The position numbers were made by a program, and so were the translations under genes. This document shows, piece by piece, positions 13,537 to 26,240 of a stretch of 64,000 nucleotides of DNA. Source of the stretch: Patiria miniata (lineage: Eukaryota; Echinodermata; Asteroidea; Valvatida; Asterinidae). Location: NCBI RefSeq assembly GCF_015706575.1, contig NW_024037070.1, positions 2,847,874 through 2,911,873 of the forward strand, read 5' to 3'. Under the pieces are notes generated by a model that was given only the letters and a program-made list of their open reading frames with translations, made no database searches and was not told the DNA's origin. The stretch's first letter is position 1, and every line of letters begins with the position of its first letter.

Positions 13537-16500
13537 CGACTGAGATCAGCTCTTGACTACAACACTTACACAATAAAGACAAAAATACTTGTTAAGTACA
13601 CGCGTGTGAGGTGAACGACCTCCATCTGAGTGATACATGGACCTCAACATTTCTTGTAGAAGGGGGTGCGAATTAAATTTCAGTGTGAGATAAATGTAGG
13701 TACCGTTTGGAATAAACTTTTATCCTACTCCTCCGCAGGTGGGATGCTTCCTTGATCCTTTAAAATCCAATATATGTAAAAAAGTGTGACCAATGCCTCT
13801 TTCAATGAAATTTCACGGTGGCACTGAAGTCCTGAATCCATGAAAATCTATCAAACCAGAGGTGTGGACTTTGATTAAATTGAGGCAGGTAAGATTAAAA
13901 TGCAATGCTGGAAATAAGACCATGGAATACCCCCCCCCCCATGAATTCCAAACCATTAACTGTCTGAAAAGCCCTCAAGTTGCTGCACATTAAGCGTAAA
14001 GTGTTCTCAAGTACATGAAGTGTGTGCCTTGCACGATTGCTGCCAATGAATCTTCGACGCCCGAGGAAATTGATACAAATACCCAACACAGTCCGCTCCT
14101 ACCATCCCATCATTTTAACTGAAGGCGACGGAGCACTGAGGGCCTCACCAAATTTCTCAAATTCATCACGGCTAGTGCGCAATTACCTGGACATCAGGTA
14201 CAATCAAATTAGAAAGCTTGTGCTGCTGCTGCTGCGGAGGTAGCAGGCAGCTCTTGGGCCAGATCACATCAAACTCGCCAACACACGAGGGGAAGTGAAG
14301 TAAAAGGAGCTCTTCAATTTTTGTGTCAACTCGCTCAGGATAAGGCCTAGAGGGCTCCCTGCATTCTCTCCATCCATCCATCCACCAGAATGTAAGCCCT
14401 CTGCATGGAAATTGCAGTATCTGCTATTGGGAATGTGGCGCGCTGTCAGTGGAGATCTATGCCTTATCCATTCAAGGCTTCAATCGAAGCTTCTCACTAT
14501 CCACTGTGCCATGTTTTTTTAAATTAAACATACAGTAAGGATGGGAGTTTGCGTTTAATTTTGTAAACGTTTAAGCAAGAACCGTGTAAACGTTTGAAAT
14601 GTTTAGCCAATTGAAGCCGAGGCCTGCCATTATGCAGGGGCGTAGCAAGGTCATTTTTATAAGGGGGGGGGGAATTTCTTGAAAAGGGCACTTGCACATC
14701 CAAGCTGAAATGTAGACATGTTTTTTCTCTCCAGACATTTAACCTCCGTAACATGCGCAACATTTTTTTTTTTTTAAGGAACCTGTAACGGCCGGTGCCA
14801 CAAAAAGGGCACAATTTTTTCCAAAGCTTGAAATCTGTTTAAAGCTAAAATCTTTTCTCTTCAAACTTGAAATCTGGCATGAAAGAATTTGCAAAAAGTT
14901 GATTGACTACTGATCTGGACCATCGGCCATGATGCATTCCTGCAAGATGTTGTGCAGCTAATTCAACCATGAAATTCTACCCGTATCTGCCTCCCTCCCA
15001 TCATGTTGAACTGTGCATCAATACCCACATGAATACAAGTGCAAATGAACTGGCTGATCTTGTACTGGAAAAAGAAAGGACAAAAAAGAAAAGAGAGCAA
15101 CGTGTCGTGTATTCTGAACACATCAGAGAACATTCCATCGCAGTGTCTCTGTGGAGATGCCATTAGGCCAAGCTTTAGCGCCTCTGCTTATCCTCCAGTA
15201 CACACGGCCGCAAATTGGGTCTCAACTCGGCCAATCTCCCTCAGCTCGTATACACAGCGCTGGGGATTAACGCTCGGAATTACCCTCCAACATGGCCGAG
15301 CCTCCAGGGACGTGGGAACTCTACCCTCATATTCCCTCAAATGATAAATTAGTACGGGTTGGGGGGCTTTAGCGGGGTAAAATTAGGTTTGGAGAGAAAT
15401 GGCCACAGATGGACGGCAACGGATGCATCAACGGTCACTGGCATTCTTCAGTGGGGACTTGAGGCATTCAAATATCAGGCCAGAGGGAATCCGAGACTCA
15501 TTGATGGATGAAAAGTGAAGTTGGGGAAGGGGACGGGGTATGCGGTACTCGTTTGAAGTTTATATGGTGAGAATATGCATAGTGGATGTTGACTGAGTGT
15601 ATAGGAAGATGGAATTGAAATAAAGACTTTGCCTGGGGAATAATTCTGTTTCATATAATGTACCTTTAATTTCAAATGAAAACGCCTGTTGGAAATGCTA
15701 CAGAATTCGTATTACATGTACAAGTACACGAAGGTACACTGTGTTTTTATTTAGTTACACAAGCTACGGTATGCAAAATGTCTAGAGAACCCTGGAAACT
15801 TCAGAATTCAAAATAACAGAATTTGTTATTCCAAAATAATTGTGTTACTTCAATAACAGTATGTACGTACATGTAATGTATACACAACAAGCCTTTATCA
15901 TTTGCCTGGTCCATATAATTTCAAAAGGAATTCATCTGACAATTTTGCATTCACAAACATGGATTTGTTTTACATTGTGTAAACCGCGTGAGATAGAGAG
16001 CACACCCGGTACATATTCCCCAAATGGATTTAATATAAAGATATTATCAATGGTGAATTCCCAGTGCAATCTGACCGACATTTTCTCCAATCCAGCCCAG
16101 GAATACATCATTACATGTATAAAAAAGACAACAATGTATGGGTGGGCCTAATCCAATAGACTGTTCGAAATCGGTCGGTGTCCTATTAATGGGGCAAGCT
16201 CTAAGCTTTAATAGTATGTGTTTAGGGCTATGGACAGACACGTCCTTCTGAGTGCAATGAACTCAAGGTAAAGTTCTCTTTTCTTGGCCCAGGAATAGCC
16301 TGGATAAATGGGGCTGTCTGGCTGTTTTTATGGGCAGCTTTCACAATGCTGACTGGTCCCAATTTAGCCGTTGGGTGAAATTCTAGGCATGGAAACCCAG
16401 ATATGCTGCAAATTGGGCCAGGAGACTGTCTGAATGACAAAGCAGCGGAATGCAGGCAGGTTTGGTGTTACAATGATACTACGTTTTGCATCTACATCAC

Positions 16501-17510
16501 CAGCATAGAATGGCCACTCAAATATTGGACTACATGTATTTCACTGGAAACTCTGAGGCAGTATAAAAAAACCTCAACTTGCAACTGTAAATACATGTAT
16601 GTAGTGCCAGTATGTACACTGACCAAGTAATTCCATACAAAAAGCATACAAAAATGATACATTACATGTAGCAATCTTGGTTGGGCTGTGATATTTTGTA
16701 AATTCACAAATCTAATCGCTCACTGCCACTGTACAACACGTAGTACACACGTGTACGTGAATTCATGAACATTTCAATATTGGATTCTTGCCAAAATTCT
16801 GAAAAAAAAACCCAATAAAAGACCAATGTTTTAAGCAAGTTACTTTGCTGTTTTTTTAAGCAATTTAAATTAAAACTAAGCTTGCAGAGCTCTCAGCAAA
16901 TACTCTGCAAATATAATACGCTGGGTAGGGCAAATGCCCCACACCACACCAACACAAAAATTCCATGCCCTATTTAATAAGCTCAACTTTCTGAATTTCC
17001 AATTAAAGCCAGGATCGTGCATGGAATACCGGGGCTATATATCTCCGAGATCAGGTGTACGGGTGACATGACGTTCACATGCTACACTTGTCCATATTCA
17101 TTGACACATTTCGTGGGGCCCAATTTAACCCGTCATGCTAAATGCTGCTCACCCACCTGGGAACTTTGGAACCTGTGACATTTTAATCCGAATAAATTGG
17201 CCTTTTCCCCCTCTGTGCATTTGAGGAAATGCCTGTGCTTGAATTTCAGAGAGAAATTTATGAGACCAAAAAAAGTATTTCCAAGATCAAGTGAAATATT
17301 GAACTGTTAAACTTTTTTTCTGGGGCCTCAGACCGGTTTGTTACATGTAAATTTGAGAGTACATTAGGTAAATCCCTCCTAAACTTATGCAAACATACGT
17401 TCTGTGCAAAGTTGTCCTTTCTGTCAAAATCAATGAAGTGACTGTTTTAACAGTTAAGAGCTCCCAGCTTACATAAAGTGGATGGACTGGCTGTGACTGT
17501 TTAACTTTAA
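13537..17510. other. Intergenic, repeat-poor
   Basis: There are few repeats here and somewhat higher GC between 14.0 and 15.5 kb. It could hold conserved regulatory elements, but no coding exon can be supported. Confidence 0.55.
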
Positions 17511-17770
17511 CCCCAACCCTGCTGAATCCAGCAGGATCCAACTGAATTATCATACCCGATGGAGCCTGTTGGGTTGAGCAGTTAACCCCTTGTGTACATT
17601 CGTGATGCCAAATGTTGGATTCAGTAGGCAAATGAACTGCATTATAACGCCAAAGTTGGACCCCGTTGGATTCAGCAGACAACTCAAAATAAGGCACAGT
17701 GGATTGAGCAGGAAACTCCGGTTGGGCTCTGTTGGATTTAGCAGGGTAGTCCTGAGGAACTACTAGGGGT
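17511..17770. repeat. TTAA-flanked MITE with a divergent internal unit
   Basis: TTAA lies at 17507-17510 and 17771-17774, with ends CCCCAACCCT... and ...TAGGGGT. The internal unit is GTTGGATTCAGCAGG, repeated about five times with changes. Confidence 0.55.
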
Positions 17771-18462
17771 TTAAGGGTAAATGACTTGATACAGCAATGC
17801 TTTGACTGTACGTGATTGATAAGCCAGCTGTGCCTAATCGTACCACTTACCTGTTCGTTGACTTAAGTTGACTAGTCACAGCGCTTGCTTGAAATACAAT
17901 CTGACTATTGATGACTAGCCTATAGTGTAATGGCAGGGAAGAGGATTGACCTTTTGACTGTCTGTACCTTTGCCATTCCCCCCCAAAAAAGTCAGATAGT
18001 GATTTTACACAATTTCCATCTGCCCCCCCCCCTTCACTATTGTGATAAAGTCACTGTAATTAAGGTCACTAGACTAAAGTTTACATTCAGCAAAGTAGAT
18101 ATTATTCAGTACACAAACATAAATACTTGAGCAAACGATCCTTATCAGGTGTTTAATTGATGGCAACTTGATAGGATTAAAGAAAACATAGAAGTGTAAA
18201 TGTAATAATATTGCAGGACTGAGAAGTCCATTAGTTGGATATAAACATACATCCGGATAGGAAAACAAAAATGTATTCATCACACTTTTGTCACCGGTAT
18301 TGCAGTGATCTGTGGAAATTCCACTTTGCACAGAAATAAGTTGATCACAGTAAACGCTGGCTGTGCAACAACTGGCTACTAGCCAAGAGCAAAAATGAAC
18401 AAAAAAGTGTACATCAGACTGATTCTCCTCTATTTTGATTGAAAGTTGAAACACAGTATTAA

Positions 18463-18822
18463 AGGTAAGACATTTAACCTAGAAACAATACTGGCTTTTT
18501 TTCAAAAAGTGCTCCTAATTTTTCATATTTAGTTCGTCTGCGTTTTCTTTGCAATTGATTACAAACCTGTGAAAACTACAAGCCTGCTAGACTGATTCTC
18601 ATGATCTTAAAATTCCCCGAAGTCTATAAATTGCTCCGGTTCATCTTAAGTGGCGTCGGGGAACCAGACTACGAGAACACGATTGGTTTTCTTGGTTTTT
18701 CCAGCATCTACGAACCCAAAATGTGAAACAAGTCAGTGTAACAATATTTGCTATAACGTACTAATCCTCCAAATCCATTTATTTCTGAAAATTGCAGCAA
18801 AAGCAGATGTTGTACATTCCCT
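18463..18822 (+). mobile_element. AGGGAATATACAAC-family element, copy A (internally deleted)
   Basis: TTAA flanks both ends (18459-18462 and 18823-18826). The right end reads GCAGATGTTGTACATTCCCT. The left end is eroded to AGGTAAGA. Confidence 0.6.
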
Positions 18823-21007
18823 TTAAGTCAAATACATGTACACAATGCTGGAATCAATGCCTCACCTTTATCCTTTCATCTTACATCAACTAATGTCGAA
18901 ATGAAATCACGCTTGGACTGCCGGTGTTGACTCCCTTAAAAGCACCACTTCCGGAAACCTTTTAACCCTAATGTGCCCACATCTTTGCTTGCGTGTTTTA
19001 ACATTTCTGAGATTCTCCAGAAAGAAGACCCTGAACCATTTTGAGAATTCAAAAAGCAGGAAGTAGGGTTTTAGCTTGTAATCTGGGCACAGATTTTCAG
19101 AAAATCCTCTTTGGAAGGAACATTACTGCAGCATCTTCAAAAGCAGTCAGTGGGCAGCCAGCTTATTATCTCATCACAATAGAGATTACAAGTAAGAAAT
19201 GTGCCGGCTTCAACGAAGACAAGTCGGGCAGGTGAATTTATTATACACATGTACACAACGTCATGGGCCCTCACTTGGTTTCTGGGACTCAAACGTTGTT
19301 TTGAACACCTCGTTAATCACCGTAATTACATCAAGTAATCCTGTTTGATAACAATTAATCTGTGATGAGTCAAGGAAGTGTACATGTACATTTCCTGGCT
19401 AGCCTAATGAATTCGGCTAGGATCTGGAGACAATTATCTTTGACGTGCTTGTTATTCATAATGCAGTGAATGCAGCGCTTGGGTAGTGGCCACGCATGGC
19501 TGGCTGAATAGCCCTGGCCCAACAATACAGGGCAAATTCTAAGAAAGTCACTGTGATGTGTACCTTAGGTTAAATACAGCTTCTTAAATTCATGACATTT
19601 GTCTACGCATGCATGCATGACAATTAAAATGTTCCACAGATTTTTGCTAGATTTTAAATGTAAAACAGCAAAATCCATTGTAGAGAATGAAGCGACCCAA
19701 TGACAAACTGGATACAATGGATACAATTCAAAAAGTTGAACTTTCCAAATGTTCTCAAACCAACCCAAGTATTTATTCATTTTTGTGTACGGTATCTGTT
19801 ATCATTTTTAACCCAGAGAATCACAAACTAACTTAAATTTTTACAGAAATCTGAGACAATTTTTTTACTGAAAAAAAGTTTTTCGATGATTGTGTGATTC
19901 CATGGATGTGTCCATGCGCAAAACAGTTTAGAGACAGTGGAATTGATATAATATACAGTAAAATAGGAATTTCGTATATCGGTACAACACACTGCATTGT
20001 ACCTGTACCTCAAAAAGCAAGAAGTACCGGTACATGTAACATCCTTAAAAAAGGCAATGCAATGTCTGTTATCCTGGTCAACTTGTCAAGTCCCATCTTG
20101 TTGTAATGTCCATGTTTTTCTGGTATTTCTAAAGAGACCTGTTTCAATTCATCTATTCTTCAATTTGCCAAATAGAAGGGTGGGGCTTACAAATGCCGTT
20201 TCCTTGTCTCGACAGAAGCTCTGACAAAGCAAAGCTTTTTGATCCACATCACTGGGACTGCTTCTTATTGACTGGTGCGCCGGGAAGAGTCAATTTCTGG
20301 TGGGCACTTCTTAGAAATCAATAGTAAATCAATGAGGAACAATTGTCAGGGGGCTACATTACGGAAACACGTCTGGCTGGTTGTTTTGAACACATCAGAA
20401 AGGCTGTAACGGTTCGTCTTAAAACTCTAGTTGACATGAGAAATTGTCTTGGACTATCCCACGACACCATACATGTACATGATCCCGAGTCTTTGGAGAA
20501 TATTTTTTTTACCCAATAGAACCACAGTACATGTTTTATGGATTGGAAAAGTGGTATTTGAATGGGGAACTGAAATTTGGGGACGGGAATTGATCAGCAT
20601 ACAGTTCATTGAAACTGTATACTCTTACTCAAAATGGATAAAGCACTAAACAGGCTTTTCTGTTAAGTTGCAGGATTACCAATGTCAGAGTCTTAAAAAA
20701 AATATACAATCAAATCTTAGTCAGAACAATTTTGATTGATTAAAAACACAAAACAGGGCTAACTTTTTACATTCACAAACGGGCAATGAAAACCTGTTAT
20801 AATTTGTTCATTAAATTTGTTCTGTATTTTTCAAGTATGATATTTTTAATAACTTTAGTTTTTTTTATGTAATGTACATGTACATGTACCATCACCAAGG
20901 CATAAATTTTAAAACTGAGTTAGGTTCTGTTTGATATTTTAACAAGCCTTCATTTTTTTTCAGGGAGAAATTTGAGGGCCAAACAGAGTGGCTTACAGTC
21001 ACATAAT

Positions 21008-21013
21008 TTATTT
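21008..21013 (-). terminator. Candidate poly(A) signal of the KLHL-type gene
   Basis: AATAAA is present on the minus strand about 610 bases past the stop codon. It is the clearest hexamer I found downstream, but in AT-rich DNA such a hexamer often occurs by chance. Confidence 0.3.
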
Positions 21014-21625
21014 TATCCATTCCAAGATTAATTCAATTTTGAATCAAACTGCAAACTGTGACAAGTTCTCGCGTTTGATTTTGTTAAAAGGACAATTGTC
21101 GCATTGTGCACAAAAGTGGATTAGTTCAAACTAGGTCTACCCATGCCCCTACGTGTGTGGTCTGCTTGCTACAAAAAGAAACAGAATTTTTTTACATGAT
21201 TTGTGCAGACCTAAAGGCCTGGGGGGGGGGGGAGTGCTTTAAACGTGGTAGGGGGTAAGAACCTTGATATGTTCATGAATATAAAATATTTCTTTCTCAA
21301 TTCTAAAATGTTATAAAAATTCTCAAATGTTTTTTCCAAAATTTACTAGCAGATGAAATAATGTACATGTATTTTTCCCAATGAGGAAAATTTGGAAAGA
21401 TGTTGCAGCATCTTGACCCACTTTTTCATCATATATCATCTCAATGAAGGTCAGTCGTTGCAAAAATGTTGAAACATTTCCAATTTTGATAGAAAATACT
21501 TTGAAAATATTTTTGACTCTCCCTATACTTTGTACACAACCGCTGAAGTGGCGTCTGGATACTACATTCTTTCCGAGAATTTGTTTGAAACTAACCTGAC
21601 ATGTGTTGGTCATCGTACAATGGTC

Positions 21626-23389
21626 CTATGTCTTGCTGAGGAATTCGTAAGGCACTTGCAGCACGCAACACGCTGATGCCAAAGTTGACACTGGGGGCGC
21701 CGTAATGTTGCTCCAAAGGCCAAGTTTCCGATTGAAGATACAAGCGTTGCAACCCTCGAACACAAAGACGTTCTTCTCCATGGTGCAGTACTGTAAGCAG
21801 GCACGACCCGCCACGGGACCAAAGTTACATGTCTCTTCTGACCACTTGTTTCTGACGGCGTCAAGACTGAACGACTTGGTGGCAAGATCCGTGGCAAAGA
21901 TTTTATGGTCGTAGGCTTCGACGATGGGGAATTCCCAAGGCTGGTCACCTTGTGGAATGGGAATGTCGGGGAGGATTGTCCACTCATCGGTTTGGATGTC
22001 GTATCGTTCAACGGTGGATACGGGTCGTCGAGATGCATCCCGGCCCGATACGGCGTAGATGTAATGGTTACCGAGTGTCACAAGCTGCATGGAGTAACGT
22101 TTAGTAGGCATCTGGGATACGAAAGTCCACTGATCCACATCCGGGTCGTATCGTTCTACACTCTGCTGTAAGCGATCCCATCGTATGCCACCCATGGCAT
22201 ACAAACAACCATTGCACTCAACTAGGGACATGTACTCTCTGGGTGTCTGTAAACTAGCCACAGTGCTCCAGGAGTTATTCATGGGGTCGTAGCAGTGGAC
22301 GCTATTGGACACCAGATTACTGCTTGAGCCACCGGCTGCGTATAGACAACTGTTCAGTACAGCGACAGCGTGGAATCGGAGTTCGTTAGGCAACCCAGGC
22401 AACATTGTCCACCGATCCTCATCAATGATGTAACCGAAACATTTCTCCAACGGCCCCTGATCACTGACGCCTCCGGTGATGACCACAACGTCTGTCAATC
22501 GCCCCTTTCGTGGCTTCAAGACAGGACTGTCACTGCAGTAACTTCTTCTGGTTGTGTCTGTTTGGTGCAGCGCATCTGCTAAGAGTTTTAAACACTCTCC
22601 GTTGGCTGTGACTAGGGGTTCTTTCTCCACCACATCTTTGAGGTAGTTGCGGTCAAGTTGGGACAGACGAACGTGCGACAGCAACTTCGGAAGATGCTTG
22701 GCCCTCTCTGGGTCCATCTGTGCCCAACGTATCACCAACTCATAGATGCTCTCCTCTTTCTCCACACGTATCTTGTCATCGGTGATCAAATTCAGAATTT
22801 CTTCTTGACTTAACAGGAGAATGTCTTCAATGGAATCTTGAACAACGTTCATGAACTGGTTGCGGATAAACTTACAGGCCCGTTGGTGCAACTCTTTAAA
22901 CCCGTATAAATCAGCCAAATGTCTGACCACCAAACAATTCGCTGCATTCATGTTCTGCCAGAGAAACTTGTGACAATAGTTCTTGAGATTAACCATAAGA
23001 AAGGGATCCGCTCCTCTCAGAATACACTCCACATTATCCGCAGTTAGTGTGATTCTGCCAGTGTACATGTAGTCCAAAATCAACTCCATCCCCTCAGCCG
23101 AAGTACAAGACATATCAGCCATGGCTTGGAGGTCTTCTTCCAAACCGCTATTGCACATGGTATCAAAGTACGGACTACAAGCCGCTAGCACATTGCGGTG
23201 AGCTTTGAACACCCGTCCACCAACCCGTAGCACCATGTCACAATACTTTTCGTCTGACCGCTGTTTACGGAGTTTGGTCAGAATCTGCGAACCCTGGTCG
23301 TCCTCAACAAACTCCATTCCGCCATGACAACCCCCGCTGCCATTCAACGACATGTTAATGGCGGAAGGATGTGGCAACAACTCCTCCAT
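21626..23389 (-). CDS. BTB-BACK-Kelch (KLHL-type) protein, intronless
   Basis: A single uninterrupted frame encodes 587 residues, the usual length of a kelch-like protein. The BTB domain lies at about residues 40-145 (the YCDMVLRVGGRVFKAHRNVL stretch is its classic core). The BACK domain is at about 150-255, and about six Kelch repeats fill 300-580, with GG doublets (e.g. ITGGVSD, YAAGGSS, YAMGGIR) followed by YDP...W motifs. Proteins of this family usually act as substrate adaptors of Cullin-3 ubiquitin ligases: BTB binds Cul3 and the Kelch propeller binds substrate. That role is inferred from family. The open frame extends upstream to 23443, but that codon is GTG. The first ATG, at 23389, has G at -3 and +4, so I take it as the start. 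Kelch repeats 4-6 lack some glycine doublets. I cannot name the subfamily. An untranslated 3' exon is possible because a CAG/GTTAGT donor-like site lies about 30 bp past the stop. Confidence 0.9.
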   Translation of the reverse strand: MEELLPHPSAINMSLNGSGGCHGGMEFVEDDQGSQILTKLRKQRSDEKYCDMVLRVGGRVFKAHRNVLAACSPYFDTMCNSGLEEDLQAMADMSCTSAEGMELILDYMYTGRITLTADNVECILRGADPFLMVNLKNYCHKFLWQNMNAANCLVVRHLADLYGFKELHQRACKFIRNQFMNVVQDSIEDILLLSQEEILNLITDDKIRVEKEESIYELVIRWAQMDPERAKHLPKLLSHVRLSQLDRNYLKDVVEKEPLVTANGECLKLLADALHQTDTTRRSYCSDSPVLKPRKGRLTDVVVITGGVSDQGPLEKCFGYIIDEDRWTMLPGLPNELRFHAVAVLNSCLYAAGGSSSNLVSNSVHCYDPMNNSWSTVASLQTPREYMSLVECNGCLYAMGGIRWDRLQQSVERYDPDVDQWTFVSQMPTKRYSMQLVTLGNHYIYAVSGRDASRRPVSTVERYDIQTDEWTILPDIPIPQGDQPWEFPIVEAYDHKIFATDLATKSFSLDAVRNKWSEETCNFGPVAGRACLQYCTMEKNVFVFEGCNACIFNRKLGLWSNITAPPVSTLASACCVLQVPYEFLSKT

Positions 23390-23485
23390 TTCTGGTCTGT
23401 GTTGTCTTCCAAAAAACAACCACTTTACGGAGTGGCAAGCCACAACTTCGAAGATGTATTGTGCACCACCATGGCACCTGACACG

Positions 23486-23495
23486 CTTTATATAC
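23486..23495 (-). promoter_or_regulatory. TATA box of the KLHL-type gene
   Basis: The minus strand reads GTATATAAAG here, a near-consensus TATA box. A start site about 30 bases downstream would fall near 23460, giving a leader of about 70 bases before the ATG at 23389. An out-of-frame ATG at 23472-23470 opens a 15-codon frame that ends at 23425, but it lies at or just upstream of the expected transcription start. Confidence 0.55.
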
Positions 23496-23499
23496 TACT

Positions 23500-25996
23500 G
23501 CACTGGCATGCACGCGTTGTTCTATGCAGTTTTTACGCGGCTGCTATCGTTGAACTGATATCTCACGGGAACAACAATTAGTAGTCTCCGCTCCAGCCGT
23601 TCATATTTTAAGGAAGGAAATAACAGGCCTTTAAGCGTCAAAGAGGGCGCTAAACCCCGATGACGGAGGTTTGGTTTCAACATTTGGCCTTTTTAAACGA
23701 ATGTTTCTGGGGCTCCGTTTCTGGGTGATTTCTGATTTGCAGTCGGATTTTGCTCAAAGGGCACGTTTCTACTCTACTCATTTGACACTAGGGGGGCTAT
23801 TCATGTTAATACTTTCGCTCGTACCCCCCGCCCTGCAAACAGGACGCTGGGATACTCTGATGAGCTTCACAGAATCTTGTGAAGGAAGTGGCCTATGACC
23901 TATGTATAAAGCATCTGGCTGCAGCCCAGTTAGACAAAGTCTATAATTGTGAACGGCCCCTTAGGCCATCTTCTTTTGAACCCTTACTGCACGTTTTCCA
24001 TTTTAAATAAACTTCTTACAAAAATAATATATTTTAATACGAATTACGGTAGGCCTATCCCTCACTCCCCCATGGCTTTTGAAACGTTCGCGAATTTCCA
24101 GGAGGCTTCTACAGCCAATAGGACTACTCCACTCATCGATGAATTATATGATTTAACCAGACAATCCGCAACAATGTATTCTCTGTTGTATAGACAAAAT
24201 ACATTGACGAGTAAAGTCAAGGTTAATATCCCTGCTCGCCAGGTCAATAAATCATCAAGCCCATAAGGAATATTAGGCAACACTCGCTGCCGGCCATTTT
24301 GGCCAACCAAAGGCTGACTGAGCGCGCAATGACTATTCGCCAGGGATTACAAGCAGAAAGCAAAGAACTTTATGCACTGGTGATGCCCGCGGATATCGCT
24401 AACTGATTGACCCGTATAAATCATACCTAGGCGCCCCCTGTCATTTCACCTCTTTAGGGACTTGATGATGTGTCTTGTCGACGATGTTTATGGAGCAGAC
24501 ATCAGTCTGGAGGAGCATTGAGAGCAGGAAGTCAATTATCATCGTCTGGACAAGTTGCTTTGGCGTGGAAACTTTAGAGAATTAGCGGATATTCACTATG
24601 GCCTACTTACAGGTTTGTGAAAAATGCACTTCTTCTAGACGCATTTGCAGCGTCAATACTTTAATATTACCGGTACATAATGTAAATCGGCGTCACGTCA
24701 CTCATAAAATGGAATAAGATGTTGTTTTGTTTCGCCTCATTGTACAAATTGTGACATCTCGAGTGTTGGTCTGTGTTTGGATTTATAGTACAAATTCATT
24801 TAGGGCTAGAATCATTGCAACTTATTGTCATACGTCATTGTACATGTGCCATCATGGGATCGGTATGTGTGTGTGTAGAACTTTTTCTTACTTCGTGCCG
24901 GTACGGGATTCATGGTACCGTTTCCCGTTTGATTGCACTGTTGTGCTGTTGCTGTGATTGTACTGATGAGATTCGGTGCGAGGTCAAAACTTCACTTGTT
25001 CAACTTGTCACTGCATATGCAATCATAATGCAGCTGTGCGGTGAGGGTGTACCGTGTATAAAAAGTGCATGCATAAAACAACATCCATGCAACATGAACT
25101 ATAAAGTTTAGTTCCAATTAACGTGGTGTACGACTGCATTGGAGGCTACACTTAAGTTTGGTTTCCCCTTCAGCTTTGAGACCCTCACACGTGTTTGCTT
25201 GTTATGTTTTCGGTCCATAAACAAAAACTTGAAATTACCACTTTATGGTCAAATCCAAGGCTACAGACCAAGGTAAAGTAATATTTTCTTAATTTCCGGC
25301 TTGAAATGAAACTCTTTGACCCGCGATGATCGTAGTATACATGGGGCCTTCCTGCAAGGTTGAACTTACCATAATATGATCTTTTCCTTATACACTTTGC
25401 TGTTCTCGTACGGTGCCATTCTTATGATTATATATAGATACAGGCCTACTACAGTATAATAATATTGTAGTCTATATACTGAAAGGCCTTGACATCCAGG
25501 AGCATAGACACACGCGACTGGAATGTCAAGTATGTAGGCCGAGGGGTGCCACTCCTATTGGAATCAAGCTATGAAACATAACTCCGCATTTTATTTCTGT
25601 CGTTTAAGAGTATTTCCTTTCGTTCATAATCTGAAATATCATTATGCTGACATCTCTCGAAAGAGTATACGCATAGTATTTTCAAAACAACAAATAACAG
25701 TAATTTCAACAACGCCCTCTGGGGCCGGGGACGTCCTGAGATGCCATCGGATTGGACGCGAAGATAGTAAAATCATGGAACCATGCCGCCATGCATACTG
25801 CCTAAAACAATTTGAAAATACAAAATCTAGCTTTCAAGATGTCGTTCTCCCATTCTAACCATTCGTCTCAGGTATGATGGGCCCCATTTTTTTCCATAAG
25901 ATATCAACATGCATCCCGTGTGTTATTTGAAATTGTCGATATGTCTTACACATTGCGAGATTATCCTGATGATGAAATAATTTTAAGATATCAACA
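23500..25996. other. Region between the KLHL-type and LIM genes
   Basis: This 2.5-kb stretch between divergently transcribed genes must hold both promoters. No repeat or exon is evident, and I find no clear TATA box for the LIM gene. Confidence 0.6.
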
Positions 25997-26240
25997 ATGT
26001 CCAGACTTGCAGACTTCCGTATCTCCGATCCATGCAGAGAGCGCATGCGTATCTCTTGTGTTTATCCAGGCAATAGTCCTCCTTGTTCTTGTCTCCGTTG
26101 TCAGGGTGATGATGACGAGGACCTGCCTCCCATGGAGAGGCCAGTCATGGATCAACAGGAGATTGCTGAGACTGGAGAGGGGCTTGTCTCGAATAGATTC
26201 ACCGTCTCGGAATCCTTCAAGAAGCTAGAGACGGGCGAAG
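25997..26240 (+). CDS. LIM gene exon 1
   Basis: This exon codes residues 1-81 plus one base of codon 82, with donor GTAAAT. It carries the cysteine-rich N-terminus and an acidic patch (DDDEDLPP). Confidence 0.75.

Larger units (their letters stand above)
17775..21625. other. Intergenic and 3' flank of the KLHL-type gene
   Basis: Copy A of the AGGGAATATACAAC family lies at 18463-18822. The remainder shows only short random frames and a run of G at about 21221. Confidence 0.65.

Noticed and set aside
14172..14381. Minus-strand frame with a QQQQ run and donor-like GTAATT
   Set aside because: The glutamines come from a CTG repeat and there is no partner exon or recognised domain.
23390..23443. 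18-codon extension of the KLHL-type protein
   Set aside because: It begins with GTG. The first ATG at 23389 has a strong context.
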